A stretch of 52,194 bases of DNA from Bacteroidota bacterium (lineage in GTDB: Bacteria > Bacteroidota > Ignavibacteria > Ignavibacteriales > Ignavibacteriaceae), in contig JAKAKL010000060.1 of the NCBI GenBank assembly GCA_021824565.1, positions 1 to 52,194 of the forward strand, in the 5' to 3' direction. The notes beneath the pieces are model-generated. The model was not told the origin of the DNA. It did no database searches and saw only the letters and a list, made by a program, of their open reading frames with translations. Shown here piece by piece: positions 1 to 9,140 of this stretch (its first letter is position 1; each line of letters opens with the position of its first letter). A program made the position numbers and the translations under genes.

Positions 1-263
1 TAATAAACTATCCAAATCCCTTTAACCTTACAACAAACCTTTATATAAAATTGCCGGATAAGTTTAAGAACAAAACCGGGAGCATTACTATTTACAATGT
101 AACCGGACAATTAATCAGAAGGTTTGAATACAGGGATCAATCGACTGTTACATGGGATGCAAAAGATGAAAGCGGTATGATAATGCCGTCGGGTATTTAT
201 TATTATAGACTGAGCATTGATAAACAGGTATTAAAGACGGGTTCGATGATTCTCTTAAAATAA
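1..263 (+). CDS. C-terminal end of a T9SS-sorted secreted protein (5' truncated by window edge)
   Basis: The frame is open from base 3 to the TAA at 261-263, so the gene begins outside the window. The visible residues start with an NYPNPFN motif, continue through a beta-rich stretch with GSITIYNVTGQLIR, and end with MPSGIYYYRLSIDKQ and GSMILLK. This is the layout of the type IX secretion C-terminal sorting domain (Por_Secre_tail type), which directs the protein through the outer membrane and is normally removed at the surface. The TTG at 51 is internal and is not the start. The next gene follows one base later, so the two are probably co-transcribed. The cargo function cannot be told because only the sorting domain is present. 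Confidence 0.85.
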   Translation, partial: INYPNPFNLTTNLYIKLPDKFKNKTGSITIYNVTGQLIRRFEYRDQSTVTWDAKDESGMIMPSGIYYYRLSIDKQVLKTGSMILLK

Positions 264-264
264 T

Positions 265-819
265 ATGAAGAAAATTTTATTCTTTTTGATTTTAACAAAT
301 TCGTTCTCGTTTGCGCAAAGGGCTGATTTTTTTAAGGAAGATATTACATTTCGCCTGGACAGCACCTATATTGATGTCGAGGGCGTTTATTGGTTCCTAA
401 ATAATTATGATAAGCCTGTTTTCAGCGATATATTCTACCCTTTCCCTGTTTCTTCCGGAAGCGAGATCGATTCAATACGTCTATTTAATATTACTGCAGG
501 ACAGAAAACAAAATATAACTTGGAATCCGGCAGCGGTATTTCTTTTAATTTGTTTATACCGCCGAAAGACACTGTTTTATTTCAGATAGGTTATAGACAG
601 AAACTAAACGGCGACAGTGCGGTTTATATTCTAAGATCAACACAGGTCTGGGGAAAGCCTCTTGAGCGTGCAGAATATAAGCTTATGACTTCCCTCATTT
701 TTAAGATTAAAAACTTTTCTTATCTGCCGGATAAGATTTATAAGATAGACAACAAAAAAATCTATTACTGGAAAAAAGAAAATTTTATGCCTAAGGTGGA
801 CATGGTTTTTAAATTTTAA
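265..819 (+). CDS. Small secreted protein of unknown function
   Basis: This is a 184-residue protein. It begins with a classical signal peptide (Lys-Lys, a hydrophobic run, then SFAQ), so it is exported to the periplasm or beyond. The ATG lies one base after the stop of the T9SS cargo gene, and the pair is likely translated together. The mature part is beta-rich with many aromatic residues, and I see no catalytic motif. It has neither a lipobox nor a T9SS sorting tail. I do not recognise the family. An accessory or partner of the upstream surface protein is the simplest reading of the context, but that is inference. Confidence 0.7.
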   Translation: MKKILFFLILTNSFSFAQRADFFKEDITFRLDSTYIDVEGVYWFLNNYDKPVFSDIFYPFPVSSGSEIDSIRLFNITAGQKTKYNLESGSGISFNLFIPPKDTVLFQIGYRQKLNGDSAVYILRSTQVWGKPLERAEYKLMTSLIFKIKNFSYLPDKIYKIDNKKIYYWKKENFMPKVDMVFKF

Positions 820-1038
820 TAGTTCTTGCTCCGCACGGGCTTGGCGTTCTCTGCGTAAAGAGGCAGGCATTTGATCCGATAAAATCGGGACAGGTTCAGC
901 AAATTCCAAAACAAGCAAAAAGTACAAAGGTCAAATTTCAAAGTAAATAATACAGGCTGAATGACGAACTGCCGCTTAATTTGATTCTTATTTATAATCA
1001 AAATTAAGACCTATTACAAAAATGAGATTTTGCTAATA

Positions 1039-1575
1039 GTCGAAATTGGGAGTGGCAGCAAAGATTGGTATTTGTAGGCAGTCACAATATGGAGTGGCAG
1101 CAAAGATTGGTATTTGTAGGCAGTCACAATATGGAGTGGTAGTAAAAATTGATTTTTGTAGGCAGTCGCAATATGGAGTGGCAGCAAAGATTGGTTTTTG
1201 TGGGCAGTCGCAATATGGAGTGGCAACAAAAATTGGTTTTTGTGGGCAGTCGCAATATGGAGTGGCAGCAAAAATTGGTATTTGTAGGCAGTCACAATTT
1301 GGAGTGGCAGCAAAAATTGGTTTTGTGGGCAGTCGCAATTTGGAGTGGCAGCAAAGATTGGTATTTGTAGGCAGTCGCAATATGGAGTGGCAGCAAAGAT
1401 TGGTTTTTGTGGGCAGTCACAATATGGAGTGGCAGCAAAAATTGATTTTTGTAGGCAGTCACAATATGGGGTGGCAGCAAAAATTGATTTTTGTAGGCAG
1501 TCACAATATGGAGTGGCAGTAAAAATAGATATTTGTAGGCAGTCACGATATGGAGTGACAGCAGTTACACAGAAT
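1039..1575. repeat. Tandem array, 42-bp unit, about 13 copies
   Basis: Copies begin with GTC at 1039, 1081, 1123, 1165, 1207, 1249, 1291, 1332, 1374, 1416, 1458, 1500 and 1542. Spacing is exactly 42 bp except for one 41-bp unit (1291-1331, one T missing). Units differ by scattered substitutions such as cac/cgc, aaaga/aaaaa and tag/tgg. Each unit holds two related halves, each with GGCAG followed 12-13 bases later by TGG. Both strands stay open because 42 is 14 codons, but the 41-bp unit shifts every frame while the DNA repeat continues, so the repeat is conserved as DNA. There are no spacers, so this is not CRISPR. Confidence 0.95.
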
Positions 1576-1893
1576 TCTGTTGACATTATTATAATATAAA
1601 AGAGAAGATGAGAAGGCAGCGATATATAAAATAAGCAGGTATTGAAAAAGAAGGCGACAGCAGACACAAACCGCCGGAAGGAGGCGCGCAGGCGTAAGGA
1701 ATGTAATGTTCAGAAAATAATGTCACCCCCGAAGGGGTTGGTTATTAATGTTAGGCTGTAATTTCTATAATAATGACAACACTTCGGGTTTGAGGAAACA
1801 AGGAATAGCGCAGAGAGATGTAATTATATCAATCATGCGAATAGAGAAATCACAAATATCTATTTCGTAATATATTAAATCAGCTACGAAAAA

Positions 1894-2080
1894 AATCCCG
1901 AAGTGATGGCAATATTATAGCAAGATAAACAAGCGATGAAATATAATCCCGAGGGATGATATTATTGTAGGATTACAAGCAAGCTAAGAAGGCAAATCCC
2001 GCAGGGATGATATTATTATAGGATGATAGACAAGCTAAAAAACCAAATCCCGGAGGGATGACATTATTGCCAGAGAAAAT
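1894..2080. repeat. Tandem array, 50-51-bp unit, four copies, with small dyads
   Basis: The core aatccc starts at 1894, 1945, 1995 and 2046. Each copy has the form aatcccgNagggatgatattattatagg followed by a variable stretch rich in caagc and aag. Three of the four cores are short inverted repeats (atccc/gggat, loop of 2-3 bases); the first is degraded to gtgat. Its period differs from the 42/21-bp arrays in this window. Similar CCCGnAGGG repeats are, from memory, common in intergenic DNA of Bacteroidota. Confidence 0.85.
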
Positions 2081-2095
2081 ATAAACGTAAATGAT

Positions 2096-2128
2096 AATAA
2101 CACCCATAAGCGGGACTTGTTATTTTTT
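2096..2128. terminator. Weak stem-loop downstream of the GH31 gene
   Basis: An outer stem aataac (2096-2101) pairs with gttatt (2119-2124) and encloses ccc/ggg. Six T follow on the plus strand. It lies just beyond the 3' end of the minus-strand GH31 gene, but its T run favours plus-strand termination. The internal loop is asymmetric, so this is a weak call. Confidence 0.3.
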
Positions 2129-2159
2129 ATCGATCATGACTTCCATAATTCACAACTGA

Positions 2160-4625
2160 TTACTCAATATGTATCTTCACTTTCTTATTCACCGATACAT
2201 TATTTACCTGCACTACCAAAGCGCCTTGTGCTTTATCAAAATAAAATCCTTCTCTAAATTTAGAGTTGGAGTTATTCAACGCAGGTAATGTTTTCCCATT
2301 AACAAAAATATTTTTCACTTTGGTAATTCCGATGAAGCAAATTGTATAATCCTTTTCTTCCGGCGCTCCTTTATATGTCCCGGTTGCTTTCCCGATATTT
2401 AAAGTCTTTGCGCCATCATCATAATTAAAAACAGTTTCCGACTTCTCGCCTTTTTTATAATACTCCGTTACTCCGTCGTCTTCATATAATTTGAAAGAAC
2501 CATTCGCACCGGGATAAACTTTAAGTATCAATTTATTTTTCTTAATGAAAGCCGTGCTTAACGCGGGATAATACATTGGAACGACTGCTCCTTCTTTTAC
2601 AAGAAGAATTAAGCTGCCCACGGGCGAAGGATACTTTTTAACTTTTCCGCCTGAAATTTTTTCATTCGTCCAGTAATCATACCACTTCCCTTCCGGCAGC
2701 CAGTACTTTACACTGTCGTTGTTTGATGGATTAGGAACGACAAGCATTTCATCTCCCCACAAATATTGAAGATCATATTTCCACGCTTCGGGATTATCCT
2801 GGTAATCATAGACCATCGCTCTTGCCATCGGCGTGCCGGTTTTATACGCGTTGTAAGCTGCTGTGTAAGTGTACGGCAGAAGCTGGTATCGAAGATTTAT
2901 AAAAAGCCTTGCCGTTTCTAATTCAGGCTTGGTTCTATTTAAAGGCCAGCGCGACGGACCCATTCCGTGCGGCTTCCAGAAAGGAGTAAAGCATCCAAGC
3001 GCCATCGACCAGCGGCGGTACATATTTGCGTCGGGACCGATCTTCTTATCCCAGTCATAAAATCCTCCCGCGTCATGTCCTTCGTACGGAAACCCGGACA
3101 GCCCCGCAAGCTGCATCGCTATTATCTGTTCTTTCATTGCTTTGTAGTTAGGGAGAATATCGCCCGTCCAGAGAGTTGCATATCTTTGCGCTCCTGCCGT
3201 CATTCCTCTTACCCAAACAAATGGACGCTTTGCGGGAGAAATATGTTTGTCCCAGCCGTTGCCGACTAAAGTTTTTGCAATTAAGAAGAACCAATAATTT
3301 TTCATCTCACCCCAGAGCTTTCCATTTCCAAGTCGCACAGTATCAGCTATCGGGCTGTATTCGTCGAACTCGTCTATCCACAATGCGTCGCCGGGAAAGT
3401 GCAATTTAGGATTTAAAGTCTTATTCCAGAATAAACCCCAGAACCAATCTCTAACATCCTTTCTTGAGAAGTCCGGCGCGGCATCGCCGAAATCAGCTCT
3501 TTCGGCGTGAGGCACATTGAAAGATTTTTTCCAGCCTTCGCTTCGCATGCTTATACAGCGGTTGTAATCCACAGTTAATATCAAGCCGTTCTTCTTTATC
3601 CAAGATTCATATTCAGCCGGATTAGGATACCGGGTTCTATCCCAATCAAAATATGATTCGCAGCGCTGCCCGCCTCCAGCACGCCAGCGGTTATCATTAA
3701 TTATATGATCGAAGGGAAGACCCGCATTTCGCTGCTCCGCGATTTTTTTCTTCCACCAATTCTCATCGGAAGGATGCTTTGAGTTTTCGTCATTTGCTTT
3801 ATCTGAAAGACCAAGTCCGAAAACAGCAAGCTGCGGCAGCCGCGGTCTGCCGGTCAATTGCGTATAGCGGTCAAGTATATCTTTAAACTTTGGTCCGATG
3901 ATAACGAAATAATCCATGCGCCCGTCATTCGAGCCGTAATCATCAATAGAAAATTTATACTTGTTATCCTTATCAAAAATAAAATCATTTGTAAATGTGC
4001 TGTTTAAAAATAATCCGTATCCTTTTGAAGAAAGATAGAAAGGCACAACAAGCGGAGCCTGGTTGCCGTGCACGGTTCCATAGTTTCTTCCTATTTCTTG
4101 TCCACGTAAATCGATTGTCTCCGCTTCGCCGAAGAATCCGTGACCAAGCCCGGTAAAATGCTCTTCGCTGTCGGGAACAAATGATTCGGAAATATAATTT
4201 CCGTTCCAGGCGATGCCTTCGTCTTCTTTCAGGATAGTTATATTATTTAAATCGAATTGAACTTTGAGCGGGTTTTTATTTATGATGATCTTAAGTCCGT
4301 TATCGTCGGACGAAGTTAGTTCGAGCAAATCTTTTTTATTTGTAACGGATAAACTTCCATTCCATTTTTTTGACAGCACCATTTCACTCGGCTTATCAAT
4401 AAAGCTTTCTCCTTTTCTTACTGCTTGTATTCGAAAGATAAAACTGCCGTATGGAGTTATTTTTAATTTGCCGCCGTTAGATGAAGTTATAATCAGGCTT
4501 TTGCCTTGCTTTGTGAAGTCTTTCAAGTCGCCAGTTGTTTGAGCATTCATTTTACTTCCCGCGAAAAGTGTTAGGTAAATTGTCAGAATAAAAAAGAAAG
4601 ATAATTTGTAATTAGGATAGTTCAT
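2160..4625 (-). CDS. Glycoside hydrolase family 31 (alpha-glucosidase/alpha-xylosidase type)
   Basis: This is an 821-residue exported glycosidase. A signal peptide of about 29 residues ends in MNAQ. An N-terminal beta-sandwich (about 30-245) precedes the catalytic barrel. The motif ALWIDEFDEY near residue 415 carries the probable nucleophile Asp. RYATLWTGD near residue 487 carries the probable acid/base Asp. GFPYEGHDAGGF follows, as expected for GH31. The C-terminal beta domains contain LYEDDGVTEYY, typical of GH31 tails. Family members cleave terminal alpha-linked glucose or xylose; the exact substrate cannot be read from the sequence. It is last in a minus-strand run of five genes, 38 bp after a LolA-like gene. 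Its periplasmic or surface location is inferred from the signal peptide. Confidence 0.92.
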   Translation of the reverse strand: MNYPNYKLSFFFILTIYLTLFAGSKMNAQTTGDLKDFTKQGKSLIITSSNGGKLKITPYGSFIFRIQAVRKGESFIDKPSEMVLSKKWNGSLSVTNKKDLLELTSSDDNGLKIIINKNPLKVQFDLNNITILKEDEGIAWNGNYISESFVPDSEEHFTGLGHGFFGEAETIDLRGQEIGRNYGTVHGNQAPLVVPFYLSSKGYGLFLNSTFTNDFIFDKDNKYKFSIDDYGSNDGRMDYFVIIGPKFKDILDRYTQLTGRPRLPQLAVFGLGLSDKANDENSKHPSDENWWKKKIAEQRNAGLPFDHIINDNRWRAGGGQRCESYFDWDRTRYPNPAEYESWIKKNGLILTVDYNRCISMRSEGWKKSFNVPHAERADFGDAAPDFSRKDVRDWFWGLFWNKTLNPKLHFPGDALWIDEFDEYSPIADTVRLGNGKLWGEMKNYWFFLIAKTLVGNGWDKHISPAKRPFVWVRGMTAGAQRYATLWTGDILPNYKAMKEQIIAMQLAGLSGFPYEGHDAGGFYDWDKKIGPDANMYRRWSMALGCFTPFWKPHGMGPSRWPLNRTKPELETARLFINLRYQLLPYTYTAAYNAYKTGTPMARAMVYDYQDNPEAWKYDLQYLWGDEMLVVPNPSNNDSVKYWLPEGKWYDYWTNEKISGGKVKKYPSPVGSLILLVKEGAVVPMYYPALSTAFIKKNKLILKVYPGANGSFKLYEDDGVTEYYKKGEKSETVFNYDDGAKTLNIGKATGTYKGAPEEKDYTICFIGITKVKNIFVNGKTLPALNNSNSKFREGFYFDKAQGALVVQVNNVSVNKKVKIHIE

Positions 4626-4663
4626 TTAGACAGCTCGAATGTTTTAATGATAATTATTCATTA

Positions 4664-5425
4664 TTAATTTTTTGTTTCTTCTGCAGGTTTCTCGAAAAGA
4701 GAATCATCAAGAGGAAGATTGACGTCAACATTGTGAATGATTATCTGCTGCTTATTTGTTGTGCCCGGAGTATCGGTATCAAGTTTGAATGCGTACATTA
4801 TGCCGTTAACTTTTTTATAATTACTAAAGTAGGTTTCCATCTGAATAGCTTTACCGTTAGAAAAAATATTTCCGATCCATTTTACTTCGAGGAATGATTT
4901 GCAGTCTATGAAATCATCGCGGACGTCGCCCGATTTCATTTTAATGACAAGCTTATACGCATCTTTTCCATTCACTTTTTCTACGCCGTCGTAAGTAATT
5001 TTATTTCCTTTTAGCTTATAATCGACAAGCGGACCTTCTATATCGGCGCTTCCCGCGCTGTTTCTTAATTCATCTGCCGTCATTGGTCTTGCGGTATCGC
5101 TGCCGAACGGATTCAATACCCAGCCGGATTTTCCATTAGTAGTTCTGATTATTTTTCTGCCTTTATAAATTATTTGGTCGCGCATTTTGCCGGGGCGCTT
5201 CATTTCAGCCATGAATGGGCTGGCAGTATCAGCATTGAAAGATATTTCGCCTTCGATACGCTGTGTCTCTATCCCTTTTATTTTTGAAATGCCGCCTCGC
5301 GCTTCAAGGTTTTTGGAAATTATTTCGTCAACAGTTTGAGCTTTTACAAGCGCTGCAAAAAATAAAATTATTATTCCTGACTTAAGCAAATATGAAACCG
5401 GAAAACACTTATTAAGTTTTTGCAT
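4664..5425 (-). CDS. Exported LolA-like protein (outer-membrane lipoprotein-sorting fold)
   Basis: This is a 253-residue protein with a signal peptide ending in VKAQ. The opening TVDEIISKNLEARGGISKIKG, the repeated beta strands (GRKIIRTTNGKSGWVLNPFG, KDAYKLVIKMKSGD) and the late VNLPLDDSLFEKP resemble the LolA/LolB-like superfamily, which forms open beta-barrels that bind acyl chains or other hydrophobic ligands. In Bacteroidota many such paralogues exist and few are true LolA. The start is supported by GGAG five bases before the ATG. It sits between the CDF-like and GH31 genes with 38-bp gaps on each side, which suggests one transcript. A second LolA-like gene lies at 24496-25185. Confidence 0.7.
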   Translation of the reverse strand: MQKLNKCFPVSYLLKSGIIILFFAALVKAQTVDEIISKNLEARGGISKIKGIETQRIEGEISFNADTASPFMAEMKRPGKMRDQIIYKGRKIIRTTNGKSGWVLNPFGSDTARPMTADELRNSAGSADIEGPLVDYKLKGNKITYDGVEKVNGKDAYKLVIKMKSGDVRDDFIDCKSFLEVKWIGNIFSNGKAIQMETYFSNYKKVNGIMYAFKLDTDTPGTTNKQQIIIHNVDVNLPLDDSLFEKPAEETKN

Positions 5426-5463
5426 TTCTGCTCCATGTTTATTTATTAATAAAACAAGTTATG

Positions 5464-6117
5464 TTATTCGCAATCGCAGTGATCTATACCTTCGGCTTTT
5501 TCAAATGCTTCTTTTCCTTCCTTGTACGAAAAATATATTATTCCCCAAGCGCCGATGCTGTCGATATATTTAAATCCGGTTACGGCGTAGATCAAGCTTG
5601 ACGCAAGCAATACAAGAGACATATACATACAAACTTTTGTACAATTAGCATCTGAAATTATCGGTTGACAATTCAACTTCGTGCCCATCGAAATTTTTAA
5701 TCTCATCAAAATATACATTGCAGACATTGAGATGATTGAAATTATTATTCCTGAAATTGTGGTCTCGGGACTTTTTCCTAAATAAATATTAAGTAAAGAA
5801 GAAATAGCCAAGCCTGCTGACAAAATATAAAAGCCCGTCCCGGTAATTTTAAGCGCCAATATTTCCGCATTATTTCTTTCGCTGCCGGGATTTTTCATAA
5901 TTCGTTTAATCATTATAAATATTCCCGCCGCGGAAACTGCTTCTATAAAACTGTCAAACCCGAAGCCGAAAAGAGTCAATGCTTTATCGCCGTAACCATA
6001 GTAAACGGATACCAATCCTTCAACTATATTAAACAGAATTGTCGCTACGCTTAATGCTAAGCCCGCGTTAAATAATTTTTCTTGAGAAGATCCCACAATA
6101 TTATCAGCCGTTTTCAA
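5464..6117 (-). CDS. Cation-diffusion-facilitator-like membrane protein
   Basis: This is a 217-residue protein with five to six hydrophobic segments. The second segment carries GFGFDSFIEA, which matches the DSxxE metal-site region of CDF transporters. A later segment carries SDANCTKVCMYMSL where CDF proteins have an HxxxD site. The C-terminus is Cys/His-rich (DHCDCE) and there is no cytoplasmic CDF dimer domain, so it is shorter than usual family members (about 300 residues). Start is TTG at 6117, with AAGGA eight bases upstream; the TTG overlaps the TGA stop of the aminopeptidase gene, so translation is probably coupled. Metal transport is inferred from the family; the substituted site leaves the substrate open. 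Confidence 0.65.
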   Translation of the reverse strand: MKTADNIVGSSQEKLFNAGLALSVATILFNIVEGLVSVYYGYGDKALTLFGFGFDSFIEAVSAAGIFIMIKRIMKNPGSERNNAEILALKITGTGFYILSAGLAISSLLNIYLGKSPETTISGIIISIISMSAMYILMRLKISMGTKLNCQPIISDANCTKVCMYMSLVLLASSLIYAVTGFKYIDSIGAWGIIYFSYKEGKEAFEKAEGIDHCDCE

Positions 6118-8576
6118 TTTTTAAGTCCTTCTAATTTTTTCACAGCGCTTTCCAACTCTGGTTTTGCGATATCGCGCTGTTCTTCCGATGCAATTTTCTT
6201 CAGCAGCGGAAGCGAGTCTTTTGCCTTAGCATCAACAAGAAGCTTCGCAGCGTATATTCTCGTGCGCCAATAATAATTCTGGAGAGCTTTGTTATAAACG
6301 GTAATTACTTCTTTGCGATGATTTGACAAAAAGCTTTTCGCACAATTTAGCGCGGCAACATCAAGCAGATGCATTCCGCCGATGCTGTATTTATAATCCA
6401 CATATTTTTCTGCAAGCTGCACAGCGCGCGGATCGCCCAATATTTTTAATCCGTCGAATGCATACCGCCTAACAATATTTCTGTGTGAATCTAAATTCAA
6501 AGCTTTTTTTAGAATATCGAAAGCGCCTTGCATCTTACCGGCGCCAATTGCAAATGCTGCCGCTCCTTTTACATAATCATTTTCGGAATCGGACAACTTA
6601 TCCTTAAGAAAATTCTCCACATCTTTTTGAGGAAATTTTGCCAGGGCTTTTACAGCTTCTTCCTGAACCCTTGAATCATTATCATTTGCCGCTAACATAA
6701 TTGCAGAGAAAACAGAGTCGCCGCCAATCTTCTCAAGGCTTTGTACAGCGTGAAGCCGAACAGCGTAAAAATCGTCACGCACTAAAACTCTTTTTAGAAG
6801 CGCAATTGAATTTTCTCCAAACGCTGCGAGCGAATCCGCAGCTTCCATACGACCGATAATGTCATCATCATATTGAAGCTGATATGAAAGTTCATCAAAT
6901 GATTTAGGAAAATTTACGACGCACAAATCCGGAATATTTTTATTGAACAGAACCATGTCCGGTTTCTGCGGACAGTCAAAATCAAAAGTATTTGTCTTTT
7001 GCGTTATGTGAATATTTTCTTTGATCAAATTTTTTCCAGCCGTAATTTCAACAGGCACGTGCATATTAAAGATACCTACCGCAGGCAATTGCTTTTGAAC
7101 TTGCTCGACAGTCAAATAAACTTTTTTATTCTGCTCGTCATATTTGTATGAGACATTAAATTCCGGGTAGCCCGCGCCGTAAACCCATTCATTAAAAAAC
7201 CAGGAAAGATTTTTGCCGGTTGATTTTTCCATAGCATTTTTAAAATCTTCAGTCGTTACATCTTTATATTGATACTGTTCAACATAGCTTTGAATTCCCT
7301 TCTTGAAAGCCTTATCGCCAAGTTCAAATCTAAGCATGTTTAAAACTGCCGCGCCGCGCTCGTAGCACTTATTTGCAGTTTCGCCAAGCTCGACAGGAAT
7401 AAAATTATTTTGATATGCTTTGATCGAATCAAGCGGCTGTTCTTTGATTTCATCGGTAAGGTAAAGCAGATTCTCAGAGTATCTTAAGAATTTAAATTCA
7501 TCTTTACCGAATTGATGGAGATAATAAAGGTCTGTAAAATATGTAGCAAAACTTTCATTGAGCCAGATATGATCAAAGGTCTTGCAAGTCAGCAAATCGC
7601 CGAACCACTGGTGAGCAAGCTCGTGCGCTGTCAAATCATCAGGCTTATAATTCGGAATTGCACTTTCGCCTTCAAGCAGCCGCATATTTAATGTTGTGGC
7701 AGTTATGTTTTCCATTCCGCCGTATTCAAAATCCTGAACGGTTGTTTGTGCGTAACGGTTATATGGATACGGCGCAATGTAGTTGGAATAAAATTCTATC
7801 ATCTGGGGAGTCCTGCCGTAAAACAAATCTGTCTTATCAGCCCACTCGCGCGGAACATTGTAATCGAGCTCTACTCCTCTAACATAATCTTTAAGCGTAG
7901 CATAATCGCCGATAATTATTGAGGTAAGATAATTTGAATGAGGATAGTCGCATTTCCAGTCAAAAGTTTTTGTACGGCTGTTCTCATTTTCATTAACAAA
8001 GATCAGCTTGCCGTTTGATATGACGGTTAAAGTGTCGGGAACGGTTGTTATTATTTCCGAAGTCAATTTATCGTCCGGCAGATCGTAAGCCAAATACCAG
8101 TACCGGTTGTCCGTATCTTCGCCCTGGCTCCAGATATTATATCTCATAGTCGGAAATTCTTTTGAAGGCTTGAAGAAAAATAATCCGTCGGTTGGGAAAG
8201 CAGTGTAATTTATTTCTACCGTTAGGCTATCGCCGCGCCGGTAATTTTTGTCGAGCTTTATAAAAGTGTTTTCCTTTGTCTGCCAGAAATTTAAATCAGT
8301 TCCGTTCATCTTCACTGAAGACACTTTTATAGTTTTAGCATCAAGTATTAGAGTATCGAAACTATTCGAGAGCGGGGAGAAAGTAAATTCTTCTCTTCCA
8401 ATAACTTCATTGCTGTCCGCGTTAAAAGATAAAAACAGCTTCACGTTTTTTTGATCATAATTTCTTGTCAGCGGATTAAGTACAGAGCCCTTTTCTGATT
8501 GAGCTTTAATTGATACAGCAGAAATTAATAATAAAAATATACAGACGGTGAGTTTTCTTTTGTATGAAAAAAACAT
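6114..8576 (-). CDS. M1 family zinc aminopeptidase with HEAT-repeat tail
   Basis: This is an 820-residue exported metallopeptidase. The M1 exopeptidase motif appears as GGMENITATTL, and the zinc site as HELAHQWFGD near residue 320 followed by NESFA, giving HExxH-x18-E. M1 enzymes remove N-terminal residues from peptides. The last 250 or so residues hold short helical repeats (DDFYAVRLHAVQSLEKIGGD, DNDSRVQEEAVKALAKF), consistent with HEAT-like repeats. I chose the ATG at 8576 (MFFSYKRK) over the upstream in-frame start at 8651. AAGGA lies about eight bases before it and it gives a clean signal peptide ending in IKAQ. Its stop overlaps the TTG of the CDF-like gene. Confidence 0.93.
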   Translation of the reverse strand: MFFSYKRKLTVCIFLLLISAVSIKAQSEKGSVLNPLTRNYDQKNVKLFLSFNADSNEVIGREEFTFSPLSNSFDTLILDAKTIKVSSVKMNGTDLNFWQTKENTFIKLDKNYRRGDSLTVEINYTAFPTDGLFFFKPSKEFPTMRYNIWSQGEDTDNRYWYLAYDLPDDKLTSEIITTVPDTLTVISNGKLIFVNENENSRTKTFDWKCDYPHSNYLTSIIIGDYATLKDYVRGVELDYNVPREWADKTDLFYGRTPQMIEFYSNYIAPYPYNRYAQTTVQDFEYGGMENITATTLNMRLLEGESAIPNYKPDDLTAHELAHQWFGDLLTCKTFDHIWLNESFATYFTDLYYLHQFGKDEFKFLRYSENLLYLTDEIKEQPLDSIKAYQNNFIPVELGETANKCYERGAAVLNMLRFELGDKAFKKGIQSYVEQYQYKDVTTEDFKNAMEKSTGKNLSWFFNEWVYGAGYPEFNVSYKYDEQNKKVYLTVEQVQKQLPAVGIFNMHVPVEITAGKNLIKENIHITQKTNTFDFDCPQKPDMVLFNKNIPDLCVVNFPKSFDELSYQLQYDDDIIGRMEAADSLAAFGENSIALLKRVLVRDDFYAVRLHAVQSLEKIGGDSVFSAIMLAANDNDSRVQEEAVKALAKFPQKDVENFLKDKLSDSENDYVKGAAAFAIGAGKMQGAFDILKKALNLDSHRNIVRRYAFDGLKILGDPRAVQLAEKYVDYKYSIGGMHLLDVAALNCAKSFLSNHRKEVITVYNKALQNYYWRTRIYAAKLLVDAKAKDSLPLLKKIASEEQRDIAKPELESAVKKLEGLKN

Positions 8577-8637
8577 TAGATGTTCCTTATGTTTTCTTAA
8601 AGAGGAAAAATTTGATGACTGATTATGATAGCGGAAA

Positions 8638-8943
8638 TTAGACTGATTCAATTACCATCCGTGCAGAAGTAACTTTGCCGAGAAACTTTGCATTAACTTC
8701 AGCCTGAAGAGCCGGAGCTTCTTTTTCGGCATAGGAAATATATTGATCGAGCGATTCAAATTCATAGTGAACAAAATATGTTACTTCATTGCTGGTGCTC
8801 GTGGGAATGCGGACTTTGTAAAACTTATGATTGTTAAAATATCCTGTGTGAAGGACGTTAGGAATATGTGTTTCTTTCATCCAGGCAAGCCATTCGGATT
8901 CAAATTCTTTTTTTACAATTGATGTAATGCTGTAAATAAACAT
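8638..8943 (-). CDS. DUF4286 family protein
   Basis: This is a 101-residue cytoplasmic protein beginning MFIYSITSIVKKEFESEWLAW, with HIPNVLHTGYF and a later YFVHYEFESLDQYISY. The size and these motifs fit the DUF4286 family, small alpha/beta proteins of the dimeric-barrel type that are widespread in Bacteroidota and have no assigned reaction. It is the first gene of the minus-strand run leading to the M1 aminopeptidase, whose start lies 61 bp downstream. No catalytic residues can be assigned. Confidence 0.8.
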   Translation of the reverse strand: MFIYSITSIVKKEFESEWLAWMKETHIPNVLHTGYFNNHKFYKVRIPTSTSNEVTYFVHYEFESLDQYISYAEKEAPALQAEVNAKFLGKVTSARMVIESV

Positions 8944-9140
8944 ATCAGCCTTTATACTTTTATGAGGTAATTTATCAAACGATTTTTTTTCTTCAAGAAA
9001 AAATCTTTACAGAAATTGTCGATTTCGCGCGGGTTAAACTTAGATTATTTTTTCAAAAAATGCTACTGTATTAATTGAATCTTAATCGTTTCCATTAGCA
9101 ATGGATTAATAAAAATTAATCTGTTTTTTATAAAAAAATA

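Larger units (their letters stand above)
820..2159. other. Gene-free region between convergent genes, with two tandem arrays
   Basis: No credible gene is seen over about 1.3 kb. It lies between a plus-strand gene ending at 819 and a minus-strand gene ending at 2160. It holds a 42-bp array (1039-1575) and a 50-51-bp array (1894-2080). The stretch 820-1038 has a small dyad near 873 (ccgat/atcgg). The stretch 1576-1893 contains ccccgaagggg near 1725, which resembles the core of the second array. The long ORFs here lie mostly within the 42-bp repeats and are judged not to be genes. Confidence 0.7.

Noticed and set aside
1039-1575. CRISPR array
   Set aside because: The whole 42-bp unit is repeated with no unique spacers, and no cas gene is in the window. 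The same applies to the arrays at 16726, 23796 and 45121.
1014-1667. Long ORFs on both strands across the first 42-bp array as repeat proteins
   Set aside because: All six frames are largely open because the unit is 14 codons without stops. A 1-bp deletion in one unit changes frame while the DNA repeat continues. No ribosome site or signal is seen.
2869-3409. Plus-strand ORFs inside the GH31 gene
   Set aside because: They are antisense shadows of a gene with clear GH31 motifs.
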